DNA of 64,000 nt from Shewanella intestini. GTDB taxonomy: Bacteria > Pseudomonadota > Gammaproteobacteria > Enterobacterales > Shewanellaceae. The position numbers and the translations under genes were made by a program. This document shows positions 26,418-36,593 of this stretch, piece after piece (the first letter of the stretch is position 1; every line of letters starts with the position of its first letter). The DNA is taken from contig NZ_JAAIKR010000019.1 of the NCBI RefSeq assembly GCF_018221465.1, forward strand, positions 1-64,000. The letters are read 5' to 3'. A model generated the notes under the pieces. That model worked only from the letters and a program-made list of their open reading frames with translations, did not search any database and had not been told where the DNA came from.

Positions 26418-28190
26418 ATGAGACCATCAGCTTATTTTGATGGACCAATTGGTAAGTTAAATTGGCAAGTTGTGCAGATGTTATGGCCATACCTGACCGA
26501 GTTTAAAGCGCGTATTTCATTGGCGTTATTTTGTTTGGTTATTGCCAAGCTTGCCAGTATTGGATTGCCGTTTATTTTAAAAGACCTTGTTGATACCTTA
26601 GGCGGTGCTGACTCGCAATTTATTATAGCCCCCATTGCGTTAGTGATGGCTTATGGTGGTTTGCGTTTTTTAAATGTAATTATTGGTGAGATTAGAGATA
26701 CCTTATTTGGCCGAGTGACTGAGCGTGCAATGCGGCGTTTAGGATTGGCCGTATTTGAGCATTTACATCGATTAGATTTAGACTTTCATCTAGAACGCCG
26801 CACCGGAGGATTATCTAGAGATATTGAACGTGGCACTAGTGGTATCAGTTTTTTGATGCGCTTTATGGTGTTCAATATTGTCCCGACCTTATTAGAGATC
26901 GCCTTAGTCATTGGTATTTTCTTCGTTCAATATGGTTGGATATATGCCCTTATTACACTCAGTGCTGTTGTTGCTTATATTTTATTTTCAATAAAGGCCA
27001 CTGAGTGGCGTACTGGTTTTGTCAGAGAGTCAGCAAAGGCAGATTCGTTATCAAATACGCGTGTTGTTGACAGCTTGCTTAACTATGAAACGGTAAAATA
27101 TTTTAATAATGAACAATATGAAACCAATGCCTATGACGACGCGTTAGCTCAGTGGGAGGCTGCAAAACGCAAAAACCGTTTATCGTTATTAATACTTAAC
27201 AGTGGCCAAGCCTTGATTATTGCTACAGCAATGACAGCGATGATGGGACTGGCGATGCATGAGGTGGTTGATAAGACCATGACCGTTGGTGACTTTGTAT
27301 TAATTAATGCATTTATGATGCAACTATTTATGCCATTAAACTTTCTTGGCTTTGTTTATAGAGAGATCCGTGGGGCATTGGCAAATATTGAAAGAATGTT
27401 TGAAATTTTACGCCGACAACCTGCAGTTGTCGAGCAGGAAAAACCACTATCTACACTCATTTCAAAGGGCGAAATTAGCTTTAAAAATGTTGATTTTCAA
27501 TATGATAGCCGTGCTATTTTAAATCAGGTCTCTTTATCAGTGCCAGCAGGTAGTAAAGTGGCTGTAGTTGGCGATAGCGGGGCAGGTAAGTCTACGCTTA
27601 TCAAGCTGTTGTATCGTTTTTATGATGTAGATAATGGCACAATTACTATTGATGGTGTCAACATAAATGAGTTAAGTTTAGATGCATTAAGACGGGCTAT
27701 TGCGATTGTTCCTCAAGATACGGTGTTATTTAATCGTTCTATTTATGACAACATTTTATACGGCCAACCAGGGGCAAGTGAGCAAGAGGTAAAAGAGGCT
27801 GCGGAGCTTGCTCATTTGACTGGTTTTATTGAGTCACTTCCCGATAAATGGCAAACCATGGTTGGAGAGCGCGGGCTTAAGTTGTCTGGTGGAGAAAAGC
27901 AACGCGTTTCGATTGCCCGAGCCATACTTAAACAAGCACCTATTTTGGTGTTTGATGAAGCAACTTCATCACTTGATAGCCGCTCTGAAAAAGCTATTTT
28001 GAGTGCGATTAAAGTTGCAGAACAAGGTCATACGAGTTTAGTGGTCGCACATCGATTATCAACGATTGTAGATGCTGACATGATTGTTGTATTAAGTGCA
28101 GGTAAAGTCGTTGAACAAGGCACACATGATGCGCTGCTTTCGCAAGCTGGACTTTACGCGCGTTTATGGTCTATTCAAAATGAGAGTTAA
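26418..28190 (+). CDS. Atm1-type ABC exporter (fused TMD-NBD)
   Basis: 590 residues: six membrane helices in the first 320 residues, then an ATPase domain. The NBD has Walker A GDSGAGKST, Q-loop, signature LSGGEKQR, Walker B ILVFDEAT and the switch His in VAHRLS, all intact. The N-terminal membrane domain with the LERRTGGLSRDIERG segment fits the ATM1/HMT1 branch, which exports glutathione-linked or metal-linked compounds. It acts as a homodimer in the inner membrane. The substrate is not defined here. Confidence 0.85.
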   Translation: MRPSAYFDGPIGKLNWQVVQMLWPYLTEFKARISLALFCLVIAKLASIGLPFILKDLVDTLGGADSQFIIAPIALVMAYGGLRFLNVIIGEIRDTLFGRVTERAMRRLGLAVFEHLHRLDLDFHLERRTGGLSRDIERGTSGISFLMRFMVFNIVPTLLEIALVIGIFFVQYGWIYALITLSAVVAYILFSIKATEWRTGFVRESAKADSLSNTRVVDSLLNYETVKYFNNEQYETNAYDDALAQWEAAKRKNRLSLLILNSGQALIIATAMTAMMGLAMHEVVDKTMTVGDFVLINAFMMQLFMPLNFLGFVYREIRGALANIERMFEILRRQPAVVEQEKPLSTLISKGEISFKNVDFQYDSRAILNQVSLSVPAGSKVAVVGDSGAGKSTLIKLLYRFYDVDNGTITIDGVNINELSLDALRRAIAIVPQDTVLFNRSIYDNILYGQPGASEQEVKEAAELAHLTGFIESLPDKWQTMVGERGLKLSGGEKQRVSIARAILKQAPILVFDEATSSLDSRSEKAILSAIKVAEQGHTSLVVAHRLSTIVDADMIVVLSAGKVVEQGTHDALLSQAGLYARLWSIQNES

Positions 28191-28374
28191 AGCGAATTGT
28201 GTCTCAGTGTATGCATTAAGCATTTTTAAACAGGAGTTTAAGAGGTTATTCAAAGATATGTAGCGATATTTAACATCCTAATCTCGCTTCTTTTATCAGA
28301 ATGAGTATAATTATGCAAAATAATAAAGTCATACTTAGCTAAGTCATATTAAGTGACGTTGATTGGAGGAATCG

Positions 28375-28626
28375 GTGCAAAACATTGCATTAAAAGCTGC
28401 CTTGGAAGGTACCCAGCATGAAGTCAAAACAGATTGGTTTGCGATTAAAGCGATGCTTGAAACCCGCGAAATGTCTGGATTAGATGTGCAGAATGTTTAT
28501 AACGATCTGTGCGCTGGCTTAATTGTCACCACGAGAGGGTTAACATTATCTAAAATTAGCGATGATGATAATGGTATTGATGCCATTAAAGACGCTGGTG
28601 ATACCGATGATTTACTCATAAAGTAA
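28375..28626 (+). CDS. small acidic protein, function unknown
   Basis: 83 residues starting at GTG (28375), which has GGAGG five bases upstream; an in-frame TTG at 28363 is not needed. It is soluble, ends in an acidic tail (SDDDNG…DTDDLL) and has no recognised domain. It follows the exporter gene by 184 bp without a terminator that I see, but need not be co-transcribed. Confidence 0.55.
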   Translation: MQNIALKAALEGTQHEVKTDWFAIKAMLETREMSGLDVQNVYNDLCAGLIVTTRGLTLSKISDDDNGIDAIKDAGDTDDLLIK

Positions 28627-28646
28627 AGTTGTAACGCAACTTACTA

Positions 28647-28811
28647 CTATTTTTTTTGCCAACTAGCGCAAACCATTTTTTGCTTATTTATGTGGTTATT
28701 ATCCGGTGTTAATCGGGTAATTCGCCCTTTTTCAAAGCATATCACCTCACCTTCAATTTCAGACAGGCGAACGCAGCTCTGACAAGTTAGCCCCATCAAT
28801 TTTTGATTCAT
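28647..28811 (-). CDS. small Cys-containing protein, function unknown
   Basis: 54 residues from the ATG at 28811, behind GAGGGG. A CQSC pair near the N terminus, one Cys in the middle (VICFEKG) and one near the end (VCASW) suggest metal binding or a redox role. It is short and basic, and converges with the acidic small gene. Confidence 0.5.
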   Translation of the reverse strand: MNQKLMGLTCQSCVRLSEIEGEVICFEKGRITRLTPDNNHINKQKMVCASWQKK

Positions 28812-29197
28812 GTACAACCCCTCAGATTTTTCTTTCAATGCATTTCCTTAGTCTAAAAAAAGTGATCTAGTTCAAGTTGATAGTACATTAGTTCTGCTTT
28901 AGAGCAATATATTCTCACAATCATGTTGCGGTAATCGTCAATAAACAACATTGGAATACATGGTGTGGTTACATTTTATACAACTAATTAACAAATGGCT
29001 TATTGATGATTCAGTCTTTTTTGGATTTGCACTGATGGTTTGTGCAAATTAGAATCAAACAATAACTTCCCTTCATTTGGTGGAAAGTTTCTGATTTTGA
29101 AAGAGAAATAAAAAAAGCAGTATTAGCCTCAAGTTGTTCATTAATTGGCCGATAATAAGGTTACGCATGAATGTAACATGAACTAAGGTAAAACAGC
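28812..29197. other. gap before the DUF5610 gene
   Basis: AT-rich, no ORF I trust and no clear regulatory site. Confidence 0.35.
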
Positions 29198-29833
29198 ATG
29201 GAAATTAAATCAGCGGGCAATTTAAGTCACGCTTCATCAGTGGCTAACGATGCCACGTCAAAAGCGAGTGCAGACTCGACCGACAAGGTAAATGTCTCAC
29301 AAACTAATGCTACGCATAAAACGGCTTTTAGGATAAGTAAAGACTATCAAAATAGCAGTATTTTAGCGGCGCAAGAAAAAGTCAGCATTGCTTCTGGCGA
29401 CCAATCGATGGCGTTGCTTTATCGCGCTGCAGTTGATTCGATTAATACTGAATTAGAGCCATCAATGGGTACGGATGCTATTCAAAAAGGTATGGATGCA
29501 GGGGTTGATTACAGCCCTGAAGCAACGGCGGATAGAATTGTTTCATTTGCGACTAACTTTTTTCAAATGCACCAGAATCAAAACCATACCCAAGGTTTTA
29601 ATGACCAGCTTAATGGCTTTATGGATAAAATTTCGGGTGCAATTGATACAGGTTTTAACGATGCAAAAGGCATTTTAGATGGATTAAAAGTGCTTAATGG
29701 TGATATTGCAACGGGTGTTGATCAAACTTATGACCTAGTACAACAAGGTTTGTCTAAGTTTAAAGAGAATACCTTAAGTGCGCATACATCCACTAGTAGT
29801 CAAACCGTATCTGTAAACGGTGATGCTCAATAG
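29198..29833 (+). CDS. DUF5610 domain protein
   Basis: 211 residues, no signal peptide. The start is Ser/Thr/Ala-rich and disordered (to about residue 45). The core SILAAQEKVSIASGDQSMALLYRAAVDSINTELEP and the following FFQMHQNQ helix match DUF5610 proteins of Shewanella and Vibrio. Function unknown. It is a single gene. Confidence 0.75.
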   Translation: MEIKSAGNLSHASSVANDATSKASADSTDKVNVSQTNATHKTAFRISKDYQNSSILAAQEKVSIASGDQSMALLYRAAVDSINTELEPSMGTDAIQKGMDAGVDYSPEATADRIVSFATNFFQMHQNQNHTQGFNDQLNGFMDKISGAIDTGFNDAKGILDGLKVLNGDIATGVDQTYDLVQQGLSKFKENTLSAHTSTSSQTVSVNGDAQ

Positions 29834-30030
29834 GTATTTGGATGCTCAATGTTTTTGACGGATTAACAATGAAGTCAACGCGATGCTTAAAGGTAATATG
29901 ACAAACTGATGTCACACACTATTGTTGAGTGCGATAGATTTCAAAAAGTCATTTTTACTATGTTAAGCAACAGCATATTTGAAATACACTATACTAATGT
30001 TTTTGGTAGTAGTTTGTGAAAGAGGCAAAT

Positions 30031-30780
30031 ATGTGGACGACTGGCAAAGTAGTTTCCAAAACACAATGGAACGATAAATTGTTCTCGTTAGGTATTCGTG
30101 CCGATATTGCACCTTACTTAGCGGGGCAGTTTATTAAATTAAGCCAAGTAAAAGATGATAAACGCATCGCCAGAGCCTATTCCCTTGTTAACTCTCCTGA
30201 TTCTCCCTATCTCGAAGTCTTAGCTGTTGCGGTTGAAGATGGGGCTTTATCGCCCAATTTGCAACAATTACAAATCGGTGATGATATTGACGTGTCGACT
30301 AAAGCAACCGGTTTTATGACGCTTGAAGAAATTCCGTCGGGCGTTATTCAAGGTGAAAACTTGTGGTTGTTAGCCACCGGGACTGCCGTTGGACCTTTTA
30401 TTTCAATGCTAGGTACCAGCGAACCGTGGCAAAGGTTTAAGCGTGTTTTTTTAGTGTATGGCGCAAGAAAACGACATGATTTGGCTTACCTTGAACAATT
30501 AAACATGCTAACTCAAAAGTACCCACAACAATTTACTATTGTTACCTGTATCACTCGAGAAGCTAATCCTGACGGATTAAATTGTCGTATCCCACAAGGG
30601 TTAATCAATGGCGCGATTGAGCAATTTTGTGACGCCACTATTACTGCTGATGATTCACAAGTCATGATTTGTGGCAATCCTGCAATGATAACTGAAGTAC
30701 AAGGGTTGTTACGTGAAAGAGGGCTGGCTAAAAACCTAAGGCGCGCACCAGGTCAAATTACCGTAGAAAAATATTGGTAA
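30031..30780 (+). CDS. fpr: ferredoxin--NADP reductase
   Basis: 249 residues from the ATG at 30031, which has AGAGG five bases upstream (a GTG at 30016 is in frame but poorer). FAD is bound through RAYSLVNSP and NADP through GTAVGPFISML; the C terminus ends in VEKYW, as in bacterial Fpr. It moves electrons between NADPH and ferredoxin or flavodoxin. Its Fur-controlled neighbours start 212 bp on, but no shared promoter is evident. Confidence 0.9.
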   Translation: MWTTGKVVSKTQWNDKLFSLGIRADIAPYLAGQFIKLSQVKDDKRIARAYSLVNSPDSPYLEVLAVAVEDGALSPNLQQLQIGDDIDVSTKATGFMTLEEIPSGVIQGENLWLLATGTAVGPFISMLGTSEPWQRFKRVFLVYGARKRHDLAYLEQLNMLTQKYPQQFTIVTCITREANPDGLNCRIPQGLINGAIEQFCDATITADDSQVMICGNPAMITEVQGLLRERGLAKNLRRAPGQITVEKYW

Positions 30781-30901
30781 GCAGACTTACTCATTAACCA
30801 TAAGCCAAATTTTCATTTTGTTGTTGTTTATGCTGTTTTTTGTACTTATTTTGTTGTTTTGATGTTGCCCACACTTCTGTAATCATTTATTCTGCCCGTA
30901 T

Positions 30902-30947
30902 TGATAATTATTATCATTTTGTTAACGCGAAATGATAATTTTTACTG
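30902..30947. promoter_or_regulatory. Fur box upstream of fbpABC
   Basis: TGATAAT-T-ATTATCA (30902-30916) is a perfect 7-1-7 Fur inverted repeat. A second TGATAAT half-site follows at 30933-30939. It lies about 75 bp before the fbpA start, so the operon should be turned on by low iron. Confidence 0.8.
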
Positions 30948-30992
30948 TCAGCCGATTAAATCATAATAGCCAGAATTTGGGAGTCATCGAGA

Positions 30993-32000
30993 ATGAAACT
31001 ATTGAAAAGTATTGCAATTTTAGGCCTAGCTAGTATTGCGGGGGGGGTGAATGCGGCGGATAACTTAACCGTGTACTCATATCGCCAAGCTTTTTTAATT
31101 GACCCTATTTTAGAAAAATTTACTCAAGATACTGGTATTAAAGTTGATGTGGTTTTTTCGAAAAATGGTATTGCTGAACGTATTCAGCGCGAAGGTAAGC
31201 TGTCTCCAGCTGATATCGTACTGACTTCAGATTTCTCTCGTTTAATTGAATTGGTTAAAAAAGACTTAGTCGCTCCGATAGAAAGCGACGTTATTAACCA
31301 CAATATCCCATCGCAATACCGTGCACCTGATCACACATGGTATGCACTCACGAAGCGTGTGCGTAATATCTATTCTTCAAAAGAACGTTTAGGTAAGCTT
31401 GATATTAATTATGAAGATTTAGCTTCTGCACAATACAAAGGTAAAGTTTGTACTCGCAGTGGTAAGCATCCATACAATGTCGCTCTTGTTGCGTCGATGA
31501 TTGCACATCATGGTGAAGTTGAAGCTAAGCAATGGCTGAGTGGATTTAAAGCCAATCTTGCACGTAAACCTCAGGGCAATGACCGTGCTCAAGTTAAAGC
31601 GGTAAAAGAAGGTTTATGTGATATCGCTATCGGCAATAGCTACTACTTAGGTAAAATGCTTGCGGATCCAAAACAAAAAAGTTGGGCCGATTCTGTTTAT
31701 CTTAACTTCCCAAATCAAGCTAACCGTGGGTCACACGTTAACGTATCCGGCATGGCTCTGACCAAGTATTCACCAAATAAAGACAATGCTGTTAAGTTGA
31801 TGGAGTACTTAACGTCGCCTATTGCCCAGCAAGCATATGCAGAAGTTAACTTTGAATATCCAGTTAATCCGCAAGTTAAGCCATCATCATTGGTGGCATC
31901 TTGGGGGGAGTATAAAGCAGATGCGTTACCAATTTATAAGTTGGCTGAGTATCATCAAGCAGCAATGAAATTACTCGATGAAGTTAAATTTGACCTTTAA
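30993..32000 (+). CDS. fbpA: Fe3+ ABC transporter substrate-binding protein
   Basis: 335 residues with a cleaved signal peptide (cut after VNA-A). It has the Fbp/FutA type 1 fold: NLTVYSYRQ at the start of the mature form, then VFSKNGIAERIQREG, GNDRAQVKAVKEGLCDIAIGNSYYLGKML, and the Tyr pair SYY expected for Fe3+ binding. It is periplasmic. A run of eight G (31040-31047) lies in the signal peptide codons; slippage would stop the protein there. Permease and ATPase genes follow. Confidence 0.9.
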   Translation: MKLLKSIAILGLASIAGGVNAADNLTVYSYRQAFLIDPILEKFTQDTGIKVDVVFSKNGIAERIQREGKLSPADIVLTSDFSRLIELVKKDLVAPIESDVINHNIPSQYRAPDHTWYALTKRVRNIYSSKERLGKLDINYEDLASAQYKGKVCTRSGKHPYNVALVASMIAHHGEVEAKQWLSGFKANLARKPQGNDRAQVKAVKEGLCDIAIGNSYYLGKMLADPKQKSWADSVYLNFPNQANRGSHVNVSGMALTKYSPNKDNAVKLMEYLTSPIAQQAYAEVNFEYPVNPQVKPSSLVASWGEYKADALPIYKLAEYHQAAMKLLDEVKFDL

Positions 32001-32091
32001 TCATATTGTTATTTAAAGTTGTATTAACAAATCGTTTATATAATCTATCCCTTATACGTCATTGCTTTGGCTAGATTAACTGGATAACAAT

Positions 32092-33723
32092 ATGATTTTA
32101 GGCTTAACCAGAAGCTGGACGCTGGCTGGTTATATAGTAGCGGCAATATTAATATTGCCGCTACTAGCGCTTTTAGTACAGGCTACTATGCCTGACGAAG
32201 CGGTGTTCTCTCATCTCTACGACACTGTTTTACCAACCTATATCTACAATAGTTTGATACTAATGTTGTTGGTTTGTGTCGGTTCGCTTTTAATTGCCAT
32301 TCCTGCCGCTTGGCTAATTGCCCGTTGTGATTTTCCCGGTCGCAAGTATTTCCAATGGTTATTGTTATTACCCTTGGCAATGCCTGCTTATATCGTTGCT
32401 TACGTTTATACCGACTTATTTGATTATGCCGGTATTGTGCAACGAACACTGAGGATGTTGTTTGAGTGGCAAGGCCCGCATGACTATTACTTTCCGCAAG
32501 TACGTAGTTTGGGCGGCGCCGCTATCATGCTGTCTTTAGTGCTTTTCCCCTATATTTATTTATTAGCTCGAACTGCTTTTATGGAGCAATCATCTAGTTT
32601 ATTACATGCATCAAGAGTGATGGGGTGCGGTTCTTGGCGCAGTTTTTGGCGACTCTCACTGCCAATGGCAAGGCCTGCACTTGCTGTTGGGGTTGCTTTA
32701 GTGGCAATGGAAACCGCAGCAGACTTTGCAACAGTGGATTACTTTGCTGTGCCGACGCTAACGACTGCTGTTTATGATACATGGCTGGGCTACGGCAGTT
32801 TAGCCGCGGCAGCGAAATTATCTACGATTATGTTATTGGTGATTTTTGCCATTGTTGGCTTTGAACGATTTGCTAGACGTAAACAAAAGTTATTTCAAAA
32901 GCAGACTGGAATAGATGAGTCTGATAGGCATGTGCTTAATGGTAGCAAAATGCTAGTCGCGACGGCCTACTGTAGTGTGTTGTTACTGCTTGCCTTTGTG
33001 TTGCCCTTTGTCATTCTCTGTCAGTACGCCGTTGATTACTTTGCCCAAAGTTGGAGTGCTAAGTTTTTTGAATATAGTCTTAACAGTTTATATATTTCTG
33101 CATTGGTGAGTGCATTGTGTGTCACGATATCATTAGGATTGGTGTTTGTTCGCCGTGTTAGCCCAAGGCGCATGGATACCGTTCCATCAAGGCTGGCTAG
33201 TACAGGGTATGCGATTCCCGGTACCGTGTTAGCCATTGGCGTGTTAGTGCCATTAACGTATTTAGATTTCGGCATTAATGATATTTATGCCTATTTTGAT
33301 CAAAAAGGCCCAGGATTAGTGCTTACTGGCAGTGTTTGTGCGTTAGTGTTTGCTTTTTGTGTGCGCTTTATTGCTATTACCATTGGCAGTATTGAGAACA
33401 GCTATAAACAAATTTCCCCTTCGCTGGATATGGCCAGTATCACCATGAAACAAACCCCAACAAACTTACTTTGGCGGGTACATTTACCCTTGTTAAATAA
33501 AGGGATATTTGCTGGAGCGTTATTGGTGTTTATTGAGAGTATGAAAGAATTACCAGCGGCCTTGTTATTACGTCCCATTGGCTTTGAAAATCTTGCCACT
33601 CATGTATACCAATATGTGTCTGATGAACAGTTAGAGCTAGGGGCATTATCAGCGATTGTGATTGTATTAGTCGGGCTTATTCCGTTGATTTACTTAAATC
33701 GCTCACTGGAGCAAAAAAACTAA
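32092..33723 (+). CDS. fbpB: Fe3+ ABC transporter permease (two fused halves)
   Basis: 543 residues, about 12 membrane helices. It carries two MetI-like permease domains in one chain, each with an EAA-type loop (SSSLLHASRVMGCGSW and ISPSLDMASITM). This two-in-one layout is normal for the Fbp/Sfu class. It passes Fe3+ from the binding protein through the inner membrane and docks on FbpC; its stop overlaps the ATPase start by one base (TAATG). Confidence 0.9.
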   Translation: MILGLTRSWTLAGYIVAAILILPLLALLVQATMPDEAVFSHLYDTVLPTYIYNSLILMLLVCVGSLLIAIPAAWLIARCDFPGRKYFQWLLLLPLAMPAYIVAYVYTDLFDYAGIVQRTLRMLFEWQGPHDYYFPQVRSLGGAAIMLSLVLFPYIYLLARTAFMEQSSSLLHASRVMGCGSWRSFWRLSLPMARPALAVGVALVAMETAADFATVDYFAVPTLTTAVYDTWLGYGSLAAAAKLSTIMLLVIFAIVGFERFARRKQKLFQKQTGIDESDRHVLNGSKMLVATAYCSVLLLLAFVLPFVILCQYAVDYFAQSWSAKFFEYSLNSLYISALVSALCVTISLGLVFVRRVSPRRMDTVPSRLASTGYAIPGTVLAIGVLVPLTYLDFGINDIYAYFDQKGPGLVLTGSVCALVFAFCVRFIAITIGSIENSYKQISPSLDMASITMKQTPTNLLWRVHLPLLNKGIFAGALLVFIESMKELPAALLLRPIGFENLATHVYQYVSDEQLELGALSAIVIVLVGLIPLIYLNRSLEQKN

Positions 33724-34757
33724 TGTCGACCTTATCTATTGAAAATGTCTCAAGCGCTTATGACGGGACAGTTATTCTTAAGCAGCTTAATTTGGCATTA
33801 AATCAAGGTGAAATAGTGGCCTTGTTAGGACCAAGTGGTTGCGGTAAAACGACCTTATTAAGAGCGATTGCAGGCTTGCAACCTGTCACTGAAGGACGCA
33901 TTAGTATTAATGGCAACCTGCTTAATGGTGACGGCGTATTTGTACCCAGTGAACAGCGTGATGTAGGGATGATATTTCAAGATTACGCGTTGTTTCCTCA
34001 TATGACCGTTGCTCAAAATGTGTTGTTCGGGGTGAGAGGATTATCAAAACTTGAACGTGAGTCTCGTTTGGATGAAATGTTGACATTGGTGAAATTAGAG
34101 GGCTTGGCCAAGCGTTATCCACATGAGCTTTCTGGCGGCCAACAGCAACGAGTTTCGATTGCTCGCTCACTCGCATATGAACCTGACATTCTATTGCTTG
34201 ATGAGCCATTTTCTAATATCGACAGCCAAGTACGCAATGAAATGATGCTGGAAATTCGACAAATCCTAAAACAGCATAATGTCAGTGCAGTATTTGTTAC
34301 TCACAGTAAAGATGAAGCATTTGTGTTTGCCGATAAACTGGCTTTATTTCATCATGGTTCAATTGCCCAATATGGCTTAGCTGAAACGCTTTACCATCAC
34401 CCCAAAAACCGTTATGTGGCGCAATTTCTTGGGGCGGGTAATTATATTAGTGTGACGCAAGCCGATGAATTCACAGTTGATTCCGTGCTCGGTAAGATTA
34501 ACTCAACGACGCCATTAACTTTTAATAAAGTTGGCCAAGTTGTTGGTGAATTATTACTTAGGCCTGAGCAATTACAGTTGACATTGCAAGATGATGGTAA
34601 CGGCACGATTGTTGAGCGGCACTATGTTGGCACGGCTTGTCAATATTGGGTTGAAGTCGGCAAGCAACGTGTGGAAGTCCGCAGTCAGCAATTGCATTTA
34701 AACATTGGCCAAAACGTGCAAATTACTGCCCAAGTTGACCCAATGGTGATATTTTAA
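33723..34757 (+). CDS. fbpC: Fe3+ ABC transporter ATPase
   Basis: 344 residues. Walker A GPSGCGKTT, signature LSGGQQQR, Walker B ILLLDEPF and the switch His in VTHSKDEA are present. A C-terminal TOBE-like domain (from about 240) follows, common in Fbp/Pot ATPases and likely regulatory. It drives iron uptake with FbpA and FbpB. Confidence 0.92.
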   Translation: MSTLSIENVSSAYDGTVILKQLNLALNQGEIVALLGPSGCGKTTLLRAIAGLQPVTEGRISINGNLLNGDGVFVPSEQRDVGMIFQDYALFPHMTVAQNVLFGVRGLSKLERESRLDEMLTLVKLEGLAKRYPHELSGGQQQRVSIARSLAYEPDILLLDEPFSNIDSQVRNEMMLEIRQILKQHNVSAVFVTHSKDEAFVFADKLALFHHGSIAQYGLAETLYHHPKNRYVAQFLGAGNYISVTQADEFTVDSVLGKINSTTPLTFNKVGQVVGELLLRPEQLQLTLQDDGNGTIVERHYVGTACQYWVEVGKQRVEVRSQQLHLNIGQNVQITAQVDPMVIF

Positions 34758-34896
34758 TAAATGAGCTTGTTGGAAATGTGAGTCACGCCTAAGCAATATC
34801 AAATAAGGTAAGTTAGATTTAAATGTTAGGTTTAGTGCCAAGTGATAACAGCAATAATTTCATATACCAACATAGATTAAGGTGGTAGATTTTAAA

Positions 34897-35835
34897 ATGG
34901 ATAATCAAGCTATGCCTCGTGAACAATTAGGAATATGCGCAGAAGGTAATTTACATAGCGTTTATTTGATGTTTAATGTCAATGATGGCGCCGAATCGCA
35001 TATGCGAGCGTCATTGGCTAGTGTTGCCCAATATATCTATGAACTGACGGATCAGTTTTCTGATAGCGCTTTCAATGGTTTTGTGGCTATTGGTGCTAAT
35101 TTTTGGGATAGCTACTACCCAGACGCTCGCCCTGCATTACTCAAACCCTTCCCATCAATGCAGCAAGATAACCGTGACGCACCGGCGATTGAATTTGATT
35201 TATTTATCCAACTGCGTTGTGACAGAATCGATATCTTGCATTTAGTTGCCAATGAAATTCATCAAATGTTAGAAGATAGTGTTGAGTTGATTGATGAAGA
35301 ACGCGGCTTTAGATTTATGGATAGTCGTGATTTAACCGGTTTTGTTGATGGCACAGAAAACCCAAAGGGGCGTAACCGTCAACAAGTTGCATTAGTTGGT
35401 GATGAAGACAGTCAATTTACTCAAGGCAGCTATGTTCATGTGCAAAAGTTTGCTCATAACTTAAGTAAATGGAACCGACTACCGGTTAAGAAACAAGAAG
35501 ACATTGTTGGTCGCACCAAAGAAGATAATATTGAATACGCCTCAGAAGATAAGCCATTAACTAGCCACTTAAAGCGGGTTAATTTGAAGTCGGATGATGG
35601 TGAATCACTAGAAATTTTGCGTCAAAGCATGCCTTATGGCTCAGTTAAAGAGCAAGGTCTTATCTTTATTTCGGTATGTCGCACGCCAGCGCATTTTGAA
35701 AAAATGTTGCGTAGCATGGTTCACGGTGATGGACATGGTAACTTCGACCATTTAATGAATTTCACCAAGGCGTTAACTGGTTCATCATTCTTTGCGCCAT
35801 CACTGGATTTTTTGTTGCAGTTTGAACAAGGCTAA
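34897..35835 (+). CDS. tyrA: DyP-type haem peroxidase
   Basis: 312 residues from the ATG at 34897, matching Shewanella TyrA (SO_0740) throughout. It has the DyP signature GFVDGTEN (distal Asp and Gly) and the proximal region around SRDLTGF and EKMLRSMV. No Tat signal is present, so it is cytosolic. It oxidises phenolic or dye substrates with peroxide; some members are cargo of encapsulin shells, but no shell gene is nearby. It follows the iron-uptake operon as in S. oneidensis. Confidence 0.9.
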   Translation: MDNQAMPREQLGICAEGNLHSVYLMFNVNDGAESHMRASLASVAQYIYELTDQFSDSAFNGFVAIGANFWDSYYPDARPALLKPFPSMQQDNRDAPAIEFDLFIQLRCDRIDILHLVANEIHQMLEDSVELIDEERGFRFMDSRDLTGFVDGTENPKGRNRQQVALVGDEDSQFTQGSYVHVQKFAHNLSKWNRLPVKKQEDIVGRTKEDNIEYASEDKPLTSHLKRVNLKSDDGESLEILRQSMPYGSVKEQGLIFISVCRTPAHFEKMLRSMVHGDGHGNFDHLMNFTKALTGSSFFAPSLDFLLQFEQG

Positions 35836-35938
35836 CGTGGTGATGGTTAACCTAAAAATGCTTGTACGCTAAGGGGTGCTTGGTGGGCAATCATCAATAA
35901 TACATTTTATTTGTTTGCCGGTTAATTAATTGACCACT

Positions 35939-35968
35939 AAAAAAGCAATGCCTTGGCATTGCTTTTTT
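35939..35968. terminator. terminator after the DyP gene
   Basis: AAAAGCAATGCC and GGCATTGCTTTT form a 12-bp stem with a 2-base loop and a T-run. The A-run on the other side lets it also serve argR. Confidence 0.85.
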
Positions 35969-36033
35969 GTTGATGTATTTCGAAACCCCTTACCGATTAG
36001 GTCGTCATTAAGGCTTATCAAAATATAATGGGT

Positions 36034-36504
36034 TTACTCGCTGTAGTTAAATAAAGACTTCACCGTTTCTAACGTGTCATCAATGGTTTTGATACTAGCA
36101 GGGCAAATGAAAATGGTGTCATCGCCAGCAATGGTACCTAAAATCCCTTCAGGTTTCCCTATTGAGTCAAGCAAGCGTGCAATTAATTGCGCTGCACCTG
36201 GGCTGGTTCGAACTACAATCATCGCTTGGTTATGATCGACGTCTAAGACTAAGTTTTTTAATGGGCTGCCAGCGGTTGGTACACCCAGTTCTGCAGGTAA
36301 GCAGTACACCATCTCTTGTTTTGCATTTCGGGTGCGCACGGCGCCAAACTTACTTAGCATCCGCGAGACTTTAGATTGATTTATATTGCCAAATCCTTCC
36401 CCTTGAAGCGCAGTGACAATCTCACTTTGGCTTCCAAAGCGCTCTTCTTTCAAGATCGATTTAAATGTTCTGACCAATTCATCTTGGTTTTTAGTTGCCG
36501 GCAT
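36034..36504 (-). CDS. argR: arginine repressor ArgR
   Basis: 156 residues, the family length. A winged helix (about 1-70, with SQSEIVTAL…[20 protein letters not shown]) is followed by the hexamer-forming, arginine-binding domain with the [11 protein letters not shown] motif. With arginine it represses arginine synthesis. A perfect ARG box lies 90 bp upstream, so it probably represses itself. Confidence 0.92.
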   Translation of the reverse strand: MPATKNQDELVRTFKSILKEERFGSQSEIVTALQGEGFGNINQSKVSRMLSKFGAVRTRNAKQEMVYCLPAELGVPTAGSPLKNLVLDVDHNQAMIVVRTSPGAAQLIARLLDSIGKPEGILGTIAGDDTIFICPASIKTIDDTLETVKSLFNYSE

Positions 36505-36593
36505 AATGTTGATTTCTTCTTATGATTGTTATTCAAAAAACCGCTATATTTTGAATAGAAGTTGAATCAAAGTCAACATAGCGGCAGATTTTG

